From Leptotrichia trevisanii DSM 22070 (GTDB lineage: Bacteria > Fusobacteriota > Fusobacteriia > Fusobacteriales > Leptotrichiaceae): a stretch of 64,000 nt of DNA. Shown here piece by piece: positions 35,243 to 44,399 of the stretch (positions within the stretch are counted from its first letter, which is position 1; the number at the start of each line of letters is the position of its first letter). The DNA is taken from the NCBI RefSeq assembly GCF_000482505.1, contig NZ_AXVL01000005.1, positions 1 through 64,000 on the forward strand, in the 5' to 3' direction. The position numbers were made by a program, and so were the translations under genes. The notes under the pieces are model-generated. The model searched no databases, was not told where the DNA came from, and worked only from the letters and a program-made list of their open reading frames with translations.

Positions 35243-35908
35243 ATGGAGAAAAGATATGTGATTTTCTTGAATGGGGAATATAAATATTCGCAGGAATTTA
35301 TGGATAAGTTAGTTTCAGAATATGCAGTTTGCTTTTGTGCAGATGGCGGAGCAAATTTTGCTTTTAAATACGGGAAAATGCCAGAAGTTATTATTGGGGA
35401 TCTGGATTCGATTGAGAAAAAAGTTTTGGAATATTATAAAAGTAAGAATATTTTGATAAAAAAATTCCCAAAAGACAAGGATTTTACAGATTTTGAATTG
35501 ATTTTGAAAGAAATTAATAAAATTTCGGAAAATAAGAATTTTGTTGAGAAAATATTTGTTGTTGGTGGACTTGGCAAACGAATTGACATGACTTTGAGCA
35601 ACCTATTCATAATGGAAAAATATAAAAATCTGGTTTTTTTGCAGGAAAATGAAGAAATTTTTTATGCAGAAAAATCTTTTATCCTAAAAAATAAAAAGGA
35701 ATATGAATTTTCAATCATTCCAATTAGTGAAAAAGTTGAAAAATTAACATTAAAAGGCTTTAAATTTGAAACGGATAAAATTGAGGTAAAAAGGGAAAGT
35801 TCTAGGCTTGTGAGCAATGTTATTGTTGAAAATGAGGCTAGCGTGGAATTTGAAAATGGGAAACTGATAATTATTTTGAAAAAAAATAATAAAAATCTTT
35901 TATACTAA
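35243..35908 (+). CDS. thiN: thiamine diphosphokinase
   Basis: Converts thiamine to thiamine diphosphate with ATP. The 221-residue protein has the family motifs CADGGANFAFKYGKMPEVIIGDLDSI (about residues 33-58; split around GDLDS), FPKDKDFTDFELIL (about 75-88) and VVGGLGKRIDMTLSNL (about 106-121). Length fits ThiN. It is a lone gene with its own promoter and a large repeat-filled gap downstream. Confidence 0.92.
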   Translation: MEKRYVIFLNGEYKYSQEFMDKLVSEYAVCFCADGGANFAFKYGKMPEVIIGDLDSIEKKVLEYYKSKNILIKKFPKDKDFTDFELILKEINKISENKNFVEKIFVVGGLGKRIDMTLSNLFIMEKYKNLVFLQENEEIFYAEKSFILKNKKEYEFSIIPISEKVEKLTLKGFKFETDKIEVKRESSRLVSNVIVENEASVEFENGKLIIILKKNNKNLLY

Positions 35909-36078
35909 CACCCTCATTTAAAAAATAGTAATAAAATTTTATAATAATTAGTTTGATAGCCTTATTAAAAAAATCAAATTTAATTTTTAAGTATCCATCT
36001 TAAAGGTTTTTGTAATTTTATTTATAAATATTATAATTAATAAATGCTTTTTCTTATTTCATTTATATGTTTTTTTAC

Positions 36079-36200
36079 GTAAGGGCATCAGACGCCATGC
36101 CCTTACAACCCCGCTTTACGCAAAACTTTCTTATAAAGAAAAAATAAAACTCGCTTTGTAAAACTACTCTCACTTTCGCAAACAAGAGTTATTTTAACAT
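36079..36200 (+). repeat. dispersed intergenic repeat, family 1, copy B1
   Basis: Starts with a perfect 10-bp stem (GTAAGGGCAT with ATGCCCTTAC) around loop CAGACGCC (36089-36096). ACAACCCCGC, AAACTCGCT and a CTCACTTTCGCAAACAAGAG segment follow. It aligns with copy A at 22376 in the same strand sense. It lies in the 1,077-bp gap between thiN and the pseudouridine synthase gene, which has no convincing coding sequence. Confidence 0.65.
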
Positions 36201-36339
36201 AAATAAGTTCTATCATTATAAAAATTATGGCGAAAGAAATACATTCGTATTTAGTTATTTTTCCTTTAACGAAATTTTGCTTATTTAATATTTTCAAAAT
36301 GTTAAAACCTAAAATTTAAATATAATAATCTTTATAATT

Positions 36340-36683
36340 TAATATAGAATGTCGTGATTTTTTTGGAATGAAAACGACTAAACATATTTATGTGTTTCTT
36401 TCGCTAGAACCTTTATAGCAAATATATTTTATAGAACAGTTCTGATCTTTGTTTGCGAAAGTGAGTGTTAGCGAGTTTTGTTTTCGTAGTAATTAAGGTT
36501 TATCCAAATAATGAATGTTTAGACTACTTTCCCAAATAAAATTTGGGAATATTTCAAAAAAATACTTAGACGAGCCAGGGTTAGTGCATACACTTTCGCC
36601 ATTATTTTTAATATGCCATTATTTAAATTTGTTAAAATAACTTTTATTGCGAAATAAAGGGAAATGGCGATTGATTTCCCTTG
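36340..36683 (-). repeat. dispersed intergenic repeat, family 1, copy B2 (inverted)
   Basis: Opposite in orientation to copy B1. Its terminal hairpin (36657-36682) has 9-bp arms AAGGGAAAT/ATTTCCCTT around loop CAATCGCC (minus strand). Internal segments match copy A: GGCTCGTCTAAG near 36565, AAAACTCGCT near 36470 and CCAAAAAAATCACGACAT near 36355. It also shares ACTCACTTTCGCAAACAAAG with B1. It is longer than A because of internal insertions. Confidence 0.6.
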
Positions 36684-36985
36684 CTTATATAAAAAGAAAA
36701 AACCTGAAATTATGAAAAATATTTATTAACAATGAGCAGTTTTTCATAACTCTAAATAAAATCCCTTATATGGATACTTAATGATTAAATTTAATTAAAG
36801 GATATTTTATAAGTACATAGATTATAAATAGTACAATTTTGTAAAAAAGGTTTTAATTCCGTTAATTTTCTGATTTTTATTATTTAAATTAGAAGATGGT
36901 AGAATAATAGATTTGTTTAGCAACTTATTTTTAAAACTAAAAGTTTATTAAAAAAATAAATTTATAAAAAGGATGTGTATAGATA

Positions 36986-38200
36986 ATGAAAAAATTTAGA
37001 ATTGAAAAGGAACATCAGAGGATGAAAATCTCGCAGTATTTGCGGGAAGTGCAGAATTATTCAGGGAGAAGTTTGAGAAATGTGGAAGTTTTTTTGAATG
37101 GAAAGCAGGTAAGGTTAACTAAGAAATTGCCGTCACACGGAAACTTGAGAGTTATTGAGAAGAAAAAGGGGACGGACATTAAGCCGATCAAACTGCCACT
37201 TGATATTATTTTTGAAGATGAAGATATTTTGGTTGTGAATAAGGAGCCATTCTTATTGACACATCCGACACAGAAAAAAGCTGATTTTACACTTGCAAAC
37301 GGAATTGTAAATCATTTTTTGGAAAAATATGGGGAAATGAGAGTTCCACGATTTTACAATAGGCTCGATATGAATACATCTGGGTTGATTATTATTGCTA
37401 AAAACAGTTTTGCACAGGCATTTTTACAAAATTTTTCAATTTTTGAGAAAAAATATCTGGCGATTGTGAACGGAATTATCGATGGTGAGGAAATTGCAAG
37501 AATCAATGAAGAACTTGCAAAAGATGGGGAAAAACATAAGATTCAGGATTTGGAAAAGGAAAATTTGAAACCTGAAATTGAAAAAGTTAATTTTGGAGAA
37601 ATGAAAAAATACGATGAAATGGAAAAAATAGAAAACAATTTAACTTTTGAAAATAAAGATAATAAAATTGAAGAAAATACGGATTTTAACAGTAAAAAAG
37701 AAAATAATAATTTAAATCTGAAAAGTAAAAGTAATTTTGAAAATATAGATTTTAACAGCAAAAATGCAAAAGATAATTTAAATTTGAAAAATAAAAATGA
37801 TTTTAATAATGAAATTTTGGAAAAAAATGGAATAAATAAAATAGTTATTGAAAGACGGATTTTTCGGGATGGGGATAATTTGGAAAGAATAATTGATGAG
37901 CGGGGGCAATACGCAAAAACAGCTGTAAAAGTCTTAAAAACTTACCCTGAAAAAAATGTAACATTAGTAGAATGTGAACTTTTTACAGGGCGAACGCATC
38001 AAATTCGAGTTCACCTAAAATCCATTGGGCATACAATCGTAGGAGACGAACTTTACGGAAATGGCTTAAACAAAGAACTTGGAATAAATAGACAATTTTT
38101 GCACGCTTATAAGGTAAAATTTACACATCCTGCAAGCAAAAAGGAAGTTGAATTGGAAATATCAATGTTTGCGGATATGAAGGAATTTTTGGAAAAATAA
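36986..38200 (+). CDS. RluA family pseudouridine synthase with an Asn/Lys-rich insertion
   Basis: RluA-type enzymes convert uridine to pseudouridine in rRNA or tRNA. The 404-residue protein has an N-terminal S4-like region, then the catalytic motif FYNRLDMNTSGLIIIAKN (Asp near residue 133), and the C-terminal CELFTGRTHQIRVHLKSIGH. Between them, about residues 185-285, is an insert rich in Asn, Lys, Glu and Asp with repeated (D/E)-F-N-S-K and L-N-L-K units. The usual RluA length is about 300, so the insert adds ~90 residues. It keeps the frame and both catalytic halves look intact. The target site is unknown. Confidence 0.88.
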   Translation: MKKFRIEKEHQRMKISQYLREVQNYSGRSLRNVEVFLNGKQVRLTKKLPSHGNLRVIEKKKGTDIKPIKLPLDIIFEDEDILVVNKEPFLLTHPTQKKADFTLANGIVNHFLEKYGEMRVPRFYNRLDMNTSGLIIIAKNSFAQAFLQNFSIFEKKYLAIVNGIIDGEEIARINEELAKDGEKHKIQDLEKENLKPEIEKVNFGEMKKYDEMEKIENNLTFENKDNKIEENTDFNSKKENNNLNLKSKSNFENIDFNSKNAKDNLNLKNKNDFNNEILEKNGINKIVIERRIFRDGDNLERIIDERGQYAKTAVKVLKTYPEKNVTLVECELFTGRTHQIRVHLKSIGHTIVGDELYGNGLNKELGINRQFLHAYKVKFTHPASKKEVELEISMFADMKEFLEK

Positions 38201-38349
38201 AAAATTTACGATTTGAAAAATAAAAAGAAAGGACAAAATTAGAGAACTTATTATTGACTTGATTCAAAATATATTGTTAAAAAGATAAATTATCAAGAAA
38301 TATAAATATTTTTAATAAGATTGTGATTAAGGTTGAGAAGAATTATAAA

Positions 38350-38488
38350 GCGTATCTGAAAACTCAAAATATGTTTTATTTTTACTATTTTTTGAGTTTG
38401 TAAATTAGATAAACTAAGTTAAAATTAAAATTTTTATTTTTTAAAAAATTTGTTAAAAATCATTATTTTAATAGTTTCCAGATACGTT
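38350..38488. repeat. small element with terminal inverted repeats (MITE-like)
   Basis: CGTATCTGAAAAC (38351-38363) and GTTTCCAGATACG (38475-38487) are near-perfect inverted ends of a ~139-bp non-coding stretch. A second inverted pair (AAACTCAAAA with TTTTGAGTTT, about 38360-38399) is nested at the left end. No target-site duplication is clear. It sits beside two gene fragments. Confidence 0.45.
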
Positions 38489-38497
38489 CTAATAATT

Positions 38498-38689
38498 TTA
38501 TTTTTTAAAAATAATTTTTATATAATTCTTTAGTTTATGATTTATTATATTATCAATTACAAAATCTATATCTGAAAAATCATATATATTTGTAATTAGA
38601 GAAAAAAGAGTTACGTAGTTTTTATTTATCCATTTAATTGCATTAAGAAAATCATTATAAGTATTACAATAAGAATTCACTCCTAACAT
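38498..38689 (-). pseudogene. C-terminal fragment resembling a zinc-type alcohol/polyol dehydrogenase
   Basis: The 63 residues (…YNDFLNAIKWINKNYVTLFSLITNIYDFSDIDFVID…) match the last helix-strand section of medium-chain dehydrogenases (…al-x-l-x-x-g-x-i-x-x-x-x-LIT-x-x-f-x-L-x-x-i). The nucleotide-binding and zinc-binding parts are absent. It overlaps the next fragment by 7 bp, and both follow the glycosyltransferase gene; the dehydrogenase could once have belonged to a surface-polymer locus. Confidence 0.5.
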
Positions 38690-38910
38690 ATGTATTTGTT
38701 TATAAAATAACTCTCATTTATATACTTTGAAATCAAAAAACAATCTCTGCAAATATTACAATCGTTATATTGACTTCTTAAAATTCCCTTTTTTTCATTA
38801 AAGCCTAATTTTGAAATAAATTTTTTATAATGTTCTGCTCTTTTTAAAACAATATTTAGTTCTTGGTTTCTAGCATTATAGGAATCTAAATCTCCAAGAA
38901 CAAATTGCAC
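38683..38910 (-). pseudogene. unidentified fragment after the glycosyltransferase gene
   Basis: A 75-residue frame overlapping the end of the glycosyltransferase gene by 25 bp, with a Cys-rich stretch (YNDCNICRDCF). It has no clear start of its own and no recognised family. It looks like a piece of a larger gene rather than a complete small protein, but a genuine small Cys-rich protein cannot be excluded. Confidence 0.35.
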
Positions 38911-40016
38911 TTTAAATCCTTTATTGGAAAAATAAAATTAGATTGCTGTTTAAAAATATTACATTCATCTCCTTCTTTATATATCAAAGGATTTTTCAAG
39001 TAACTATTCTTTTCAAATGCTGTTTCAATAAGTTTTTTAGCAAAAGTAGTATCTTTTTCTCTCATTAAATATGCTAAATTTAAATAATTTGATATTTTAA
39101 ATGGATTTACTATACATTGTTTCATATAGTATTCCCTACATAGGTTTTTATCTAAATAACAATAGTAATTTCCTATTATATCTGCTGAATCTAGTAAGTT
39201 CTGCATATTGAAATCTATAGATTTTATTAACTTTTCTAATTTTTGGAAATTATTTGTAATAATGTATAGTTGACACAAAAATACCATAAGAAAAGGTTTA
39301 AACTTTATTTCTTTTTGCAATGCTTTTAATAAGATATCTTCAGCTTTATCGTATTCCTGGATAGCGATGTATTCCATTGCATAAAAACCCATATTTAAGT
39401 AGTATCTTTCATCTATGATTTTATTTTTTGAAAACAGCATTGTTTCCAAGCCTTTTCTGTATTTTTCTCTTTTCTTTTCAGCTCGATTATTAATCAAAAT
39501 ATCTATGTGATGAAGTAAAATATCAGAATTTATTATTTTTTTCCCCATTTTTGTTATAGATGTTCCAAGTGAGGCATGAATAGGCACATTATCATATTTT
39601 ATTCCCTTATGATTTCTTATAATTCGTAAGGCAGGAACTTCGCACCATAATCCTTTTCCTAAATACTGAATATTTTTTAACTGTATTCCATAAGCTTTTT
39701 CATCTGTCTTTTCTAGTGTTTTTTCTAGCAATCCATAAGAATTTTCATCTAATCTTTCATCAGCATCTATTATTAATATCCATTCACTTTTTGCAGCATT
39801 TAAATATAAATTCCTTGCTTCATCTACGTAGAATTGGCTACCGTCTATTATTTTACATCCATAATTTTTTAGAATACTTAAAGAATTATCTGAACTTCCA
39901 TTATCTACAACTATAATTTCATCGGCAACTGGCAATACTGATTTTAGGCAATCTTCTAAAATTTTTTCTTCATTTTTGACAATCATACATACTGAGAGTA
40001 AATGATTTTTTTTCAT
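38886..40016 (-). CDS. family 2 glycosyltransferase
   Basis: The protein (376 residues from the ATG at 40016) begins with a GT-A fold: LSVCMIVKNEEKILEDCLKSV, EIIVVDNGSSDNS, then WILIIDADERLDE with the metal-binding DAD. The catalytic domain ends near residue 200; the rest is helical and repeat-like (TPR-type). This matches the glycosyltransferase-TPR proteins seen in polysaccharide or glycoprotein loci. The ATG at 40016 follows AGGAGG; the frame continues to 40040 without a better start. Confidence 0.85.
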   Translation of the reverse strand: MKKNHLLSVCMIVKNEEKILEDCLKSVLPVADEIIVVDNGSSDNSLSILKNYGCKIIDGSQFYVDEARNLYLNAAKSEWILIIDADERLDENSYGLLEKTLEKTDEKAYGIQLKNIQYLGKGLWCEVPALRIIRNHKGIKYDNVPIHASLGTSITKMGKKIINSDILLHHIDILINNRAEKKREKYRKGLETMLFSKNKIIDERYYLNMGFYAMEYIAIQEYDKAEDILLKALQKEIKFKPFLMVFLCQLYIITNNFQKLEKLIKSIDFNMQNLLDSADIIGNYYCYLDKNLCREYYMKQCIVNPFKISNYLNLAYLMREKDTTFAKKLIETAFEKNSYLKNPLIYKEGDECNIFKQQSNFIFPIKDLKCNLFLEI

Positions 40017-40199
40017 TTTAGTAACCTCCTGTTTATTCAAAATGTTTATAAACTATACTCAAATTATATTAAAATAAAATTGATATAAATTAAAAAACTT
40101 ATTTTTTTGAATAGCATAATCTTTGGTTATAAACTTAATTTAAAAAATATATTATTATTAACTTAGTTTTACTGTAGATATAAATTTTCAATAATAATA

Positions 40200-40227
40200 A
40201 TAATACTTCGTTTTTTGTTATTGTCAA
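40200..40227 (-). promoter_or_regulatory. promoter of the glycosyltransferase gene
   Basis: On the minus strand -35 TTGACA (40222-40227) and -10 TATTAT (40200-40205) are separated by 16 bp. The -10 lies inside an (AAT)5 triplet run (40190-40204). The 40041-40410 gap also has a possible plus-strand -10 TATAAT at 40275-40280 for the MATE gene; nothing else is evident. Confidence 0.5.
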
Positions 40228-40410
40228 CCCATAAAAAATGAAAAAATTTTTATCTTATTTTTAGAAATTAGTGATATAATAAAACAAAGTTAAAATTAAT
40301 AAAAGAAATTAAGAAGAATAAAAAATTGGAAATTATATAATTTACAAAAAATTATTTTGTAAGCAAGAATAAAAACTTACGATTTAAAAAGCAAAAAGAA
40401 AGGATAAAAA

Positions 40411-41763
40411 ATGAAAAAATTTGATTTTTCTGTTGATTTGATAAATGATAATATTTTGAAGTCGCTTCTGATTTTTTCGATACCGATACTTGTATCGAAT
40501 ATTTTTCAGCAGCTTTACAATATGGCGGATATTGCTATTGTGGGGCATACTTTGGGAGATAACTCGCTTGCGGCTATTGGGGCTTCGGCGGCTATTTTTG
40601 AACTGATTTTTGGATTTGCGTTAGGAATTGGAAATGGGCTTAGTATGGTTACAGCTAGAAATTATGGGGCGAATAATAAGAATCTTTTGAAAAAGTCTGT
40701 GGCTGGCTCGATTGTTATTGGAATTTGGATTACTGTGGGAGTAATGATTTTATCACGGTTTATTCTTATGCCGCTGTTAAAAATCTTGCATACGCCTGAA
40801 AATATTATAAAAGAAGCATTTGAATATATAAACATAATAACAATGTTTATTGGCGTAACTTTTTCCTATAACTTGTCGTCAGGACTTTTACGTGCAATTG
40901 GAAACAGCTTTATGTCGCTCGTATTTTTGGTAATTGCTTCAATTTTAAATATTTTCCTTGATATTTATTTCATAACTTCCCTTAAAATGGGAATTGGAGG
41001 AGCTGCGGTTGCAACAGTTATTGCACAGGCAATTTCAGTTATCTTAAGTATTATCTACATTTACGTAAAAGAGCCAATTTTAATACCTAGAAAAAAACAT
41101 TTCAGATTTGATAAAAAATTGTACAAGGAACTGCTTGGACAGGGACTTTCTATGGGATTTATGATTGCAATTGTACTTATGGGAACGCTGATTTTACAGT
41201 ATGCGATAAATGGGTTTGGGTACTTGATTATCGCTGGGCATACTTCGGCAAGAAAACTTATGGGATTTTGCAACATTCCGCTAACTACAATTGCACTTGC
41301 ACTTGCAACTTTCGTTTCCCAAAATAAAGGTGCAAACAAAGTAGATAGAATCCGAAAAGGTGTATTTTACGCCAATATGATGGATATAGTTTTTGCAATC
41401 GGAATCACAATCTTTGTATATTTATTTTCCAAAAACATGATTCATCTGATGTCAGGCTCCGAATCTGAAATCGTACTGCACAACGGCTCAACCTACCTAA
41501 AAATCGCCTCCCCATTTTTCACAATACTGGGAATTCTTTTTAACTTGCGATACGCTTTACAGGCTCTCGGAGAGAAATTAATCCCTCTTGTTTCCAGCGT
41601 AATAGAATTTTTTGGAAAAATAATCTTCGTAATTTTTATCGTTCCGAAATTAGGCTATTTAGGTGTAATGATTTGCGAGCCACTGATTTGGATTGTAATG
41701 GTGGGGCAACTGGGAATTGCGTTTTATGGGAATTGGTATGTGAAAGGTTATAGAAAACTATGA
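40411..41763 (+). CDS. MATE family efflux transporter
   Basis: The 450-residue protein has twelve predicted membrane helices and the family's repeated half-structure: SIPILVSNIFQQLYNMADIAIVGH (about residues 22-45) and, in the second half, GFCNIPLTTIALALATFVSQNKGAN. MATE pumps export drugs or metabolites in exchange for H+ or Na+. The ATG follows AAAGGA. It is followed within 20 bp by a broken small gene. Confidence 0.92.
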   Translation: MKKFDFSVDLINDNILKSLLIFSIPILVSNIFQQLYNMADIAIVGHTLGDNSLAAIGASAAIFELIFGFALGIGNGLSMVTARNYGANNKNLLKKSVAGSIVIGIWITVGVMILSRFILMPLLKILHTPENIIKEAFEYINIITMFIGVTFSYNLSSGLLRAIGNSFMSLVFLVIASILNIFLDIYFITSLKMGIGGAAVATVIAQAISVILSIIYIYVKEPILIPRKKHFRFDKKLYKELLGQGLSMGFMIAIVLMGTLILQYAINGFGYLIIAGHTSARKLMGFCNIPLTTIALALATFVSQNKGANKVDRIRKGVFYANMMDIVFAIGITIFVYLFSKNMIHLMSGSESEIVLHNGSTYLKIASPFFTILGILFNLRYALQALGEKLIPLVSSVIEFFGKIIFVIFIVPKLGYLGVMICEPLIWIVMVGQLGIAFYGNWYVKGYRKL

Positions 41764-41779
41764 AAAAGGAGAAATAAAA

Positions 41780-41951
41780 ATGACAGTATATGAAAAAATT
41801 CTGGAAAAATCAGATACTTCATTTAAACAGCAAATTTATTTAAAAATAAATAAGTTAAGAAATTTTAATAAAAAAGTTAGATGTTTTAAATGAAATCAGA
41901 GAAGATATTATAATGGAAACATATCTTGGAATCAATTTATTAATAATTTAA
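41780..41951 (+). pseudogene. broken small gene downstream of the MATE gene
   Basis: An ATG with a strong AAAGGAG opens a 37-residue frame (MTVYEKILEKSDTSFKQQ…) that stops at 41891-41893. Shifting frame near a run of A at 41868-41876 continues it as LDVLNEIREDIIMETYLGIN to a stop at 41949-41951. This looks like a single-base frameshift in a small gene. No family is recognised. Confidence 0.4.
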
Positions 41952-42032
41952 TAGACAAAAAAGATTATATATTTTGTGAAATCGATTTTATATTAGAATC
42001 TTTTAATAAAAAACAAATTATTTAGAAAGTAG

Positions 42033-44312
42033 ATGGTAAAATTGTTAAATAGTAAAATAAAAAATATAGGAGATAAGATAGGAAAATATGAAATTACTGA
42101 TAATAATCCAAATAGAAAAGGAGGAAATGGAATTGTATATTTCGTAAAATATAGCCAAGAAAATTATGCACTAAAATATGTAGTTTTCAATAATAAAATG
42201 AAATATAAAAGATTTCAAAGAGAAATAAAAATTATGGAAAAAATTAAAAATGAAGTTACTGGAATTATGAAGATTTATGATTCGTATATATCAGAAAAAT
42301 ATCAAAAAGATCAATCTTTTGGCTGGTATATTATGGATAAAGCTGAAACTTTAAATATAAATGAAATAAAAGAATACTGTATTAATAAAATAGTAAAAAA
42401 TGTTTTAGAAGTTGCTAAAACTTTAAAAGAATTACATAGCAAAAAAATTAGTCACAGAGATATAAAACCAGAAAATATTCTTTGTATAAAAAATAAATGG
42501 TATCTTAGTGATTTTGGGCTTGTTGATTATCCAAACGCCAAAAATATAACTATTGATGAAAAAAATAGAGCATTGGGTCCTAGAATGACAATAGCCCCAG
42601 AATTTAAAAGAAATCCAGATACATCAGAAGGAACAAAGGGAGATATATACAGTTTTGCTAAAACTTTGTGGATATTTTTAACAGGAGATAAAAAATGCTT
42701 TGATGGGCAATATAATTTTAGAGATGAAAAAATAAGCATTAGAAATTATATTAAAGATGAACCTCTTGGGTTAATAGAACAACTATTATTTGAGGCTACT
42801 GAAAATAATCCTGAAAATAGAATAGACATAGATAAGGTAATAGAGTATTTAGAAAATTTTTTAACTTATAAAATGGAAGAAAAAATAAATTATGAATGGA
42901 AATTTATATCAAAAAATTTATTTTCTGATACAATGCCAAATGTAGTTGTTTGGGAAAATTCAAAACAAATAGTAGATGTATTAAATAAATTTTCTTATTT
43001 TAACTCAATGAATCATATGTTTTTTGGAGCTGGAGGTCTAGACTTAAAAGAAGTAAAAAATTCAAATGAAGAAGGATTTATTGAATTAATTTCGGGAGGA
43101 TTTATTTATAAAATAAAGCCTAAATCATTAACATTTTATTCATTTGAAAATTCTGAATGGAATTATCTTTGGTTAGAAAGCGAAGAAATAAAATTGTTAA
43201 ATAAAGGAATGAAATACGAAGAAGTTGTTGAAATTTATCCTGGAATTTACTTGCCAAATTGGATGTGGTATTATCAAAGAAATATGTCTTCTGTAGAAAA
43301 AAGGAAATTTCCAAAAACTGCTAGGCTAATTAAATTGTATTCAAAGAGTAATTTTGTAATTTTTAATAAATTTTCTCAATACAATAAAGAATATACAACA
43401 TATAATGGTTATGAAAATATTCTTAATAAAGAAGAATTTAATGAAATTATACTAAAATGTAGTAAAAGTTCTAAAAATGAATTGAAAATACTTGATAAAA
43501 TATATAGTTTTTTAAAAGTTAAGGATATAAAAAAAGAGGATATGAGTAGTAAAATTTTATACTATTTTAAAAATTTAGAACTTTTTCTTTATGAAATTCA
43601 AATACTTAATAATCATAAAACTGTAAAAATGAGTGAAGATGAAAAGAAAAAGTTTTTATGTAAATGTATAAAAAGTCCTGAGCTTATTTTTGAAAAAGAA
43701 AAAAAAGAAATTTCAGAAGAAGAAAAATTAAAATTAATGGCTGAAGATATTAAAAAAATCGAAAAAGTTTTAAGTTATATAAAAGAAGAAGAAAATTTAA
43801 AGATAGAGTATGAATTAAAAATCATTATAGAAAATATTGATTTCTACATTGATGAAAGAAATAAATTAAATAAGTCTGATAATACTATGATTTTTGATAC
43901 AATAAATGATAATATTAATTTTGGTAGTTGTTTTCCCAAAAAAAGAAGATTTAATAAAAATCAAATATTAGAAATAAAAAAAGAAATTTTAAATTTAGGA
44001 ATTAAAAATCTAGGTTTAAGAGTAAAAACTTTTTTGTTAAATAATATAAAAATTCCTACAAAAGTAGAACTTGATGAAGTTTTAAAAAAAGGAAACAGTT
44101 TTAAAGACAACGCTTTAGTTTTAGATGAAAATGGAAAATTAGAATTACTTTCCATAGAAAATAATGAATTTGAAATTTCATTGTATCCTGTAGTAATCAA
44201 AGAGTTTATAGCTTATGAAAATGCTGTTGGAGAATATTATAATGAAGATAATAAGCTAGATCATTATTATGAGAGGTTAATTAACAAAATAGAACAAAAA
44301 AATCAAAATTAG
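42033..44312 (+). CDS. orphan Hanks-type Ser/Thr protein kinase with a large C-terminal region
   Basis: The 759-residue protein has a complete kinase domain (about residues 15-285): glycine loop RKGGNGIVYFVKY, ATP Lys48 in YALKYV, catalytic HRDIKPEN at 141-148, DFG at 160-162 and the APE motif APEF at 188-191. The remaining ~470 residues are novel to me, partly helical and Lys/Glu rich, with no membrane segment, PASTA or TPR repeat. Typical bacterial PknB kinases are membrane-bound, so this one is cytosolic and unusual. No kinase partner or phosphatase is adjacent. A phage-defence role is possible but only inferred. Confidence 0.88.
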   Translation: MVKLLNSKIKNIGDKIGKYEITDNNPNRKGGNGIVYFVKYSQENYALKYVVFNNKMKYKRFQREIKIMEKIKNEVTGIMKIYDSYISEKYQKDQSFGWYIMDKAETLNINEIKEYCINKIVKNVLEVAKTLKELHSKKISHRDIKPENILCIKNKWYLSDFGLVDYPNAKNITIDEKNRALGPRMTIAPEFKRNPDTSEGTKGDIYSFAKTLWIFLTGDKKCFDGQYNFRDEKISIRNYIKDEPLGLIEQLLFEATENNPENRIDIDKVIEYLENFLTYKMEEKINYEWKFISKNLFSDTMPNVVVWENSKQIVDVLNKFSYFNSMNHMFFGAGGLDLKEVKNSNEEGFIELISGGFIYKIKPKSLTFYSFENSEWNYLWLESEEIKLLNKGMKYEEVVEIYPGIYLPNWMWYYQRNMSSVEKRKFPKTARLIKLYSKSNFVIFNKFSQYNKEYTTYNGYENILNKEEFNEIILKCSKSSKNELKILDKIYSFLKVKDIKKEDMSSKILYYFKNLELFLYEIQILNNHKTVKMSEDEKKKFLCKCIKSPELIFEKEKKEISEEEKLKLMAEDIKKIEKVLSYIKEEENLKIEYELKIIIENIDFYIDERNKLNKSDNTMIFDTINDNINFGSCFPKKRRFNKNQILEIKKEILNLGIKNLGLRVKTFLLNNIKIPTKVELDEVLKKGNSFKDNALVLDENGKLELLSIENNEFEISLYPVVIKEFIAYENAVGEYYNEDNKLDHYYERLINKIEQKNQN

Positions 44313-44331
44313 ACTAATTTTAAGATAAAAA

Positions 44332-44367
44332 TTAAGCAACGAAAATCACTAAGAAATCGTTGCTTAA
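44332..44367. terminator. hairpin between convergent kinase and secreted-protein genes
   Basis: TTAAGCAACGA (44332-44342) and TCGTTGCTTAA (44357-44367) form a perfect 11-bp stem with a 14-nt loop. It lies between the kinase stop and the stop of the opposite gene, so it could end both transcripts; T tracts are modest. Confidence 0.55.
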
Positions 44368-44399
44368 AAATTATTAATTATTTTTTGTATTTTGATAAT

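Noticed and set aside
36103-36297. 64-residue minus-strand frame in the thiN-rluA gap
   Set aside because: It lies within the dispersed repeat, has no ribosome binding site and resembles nothing.
40190-40204. (AAT)5 triplet run as a phase-variation site
   Set aside because: It overlaps the -10 but changes by triplets would not alter the -35/-10 spacing; the run is short and chance is likely in such AT-rich DNA.
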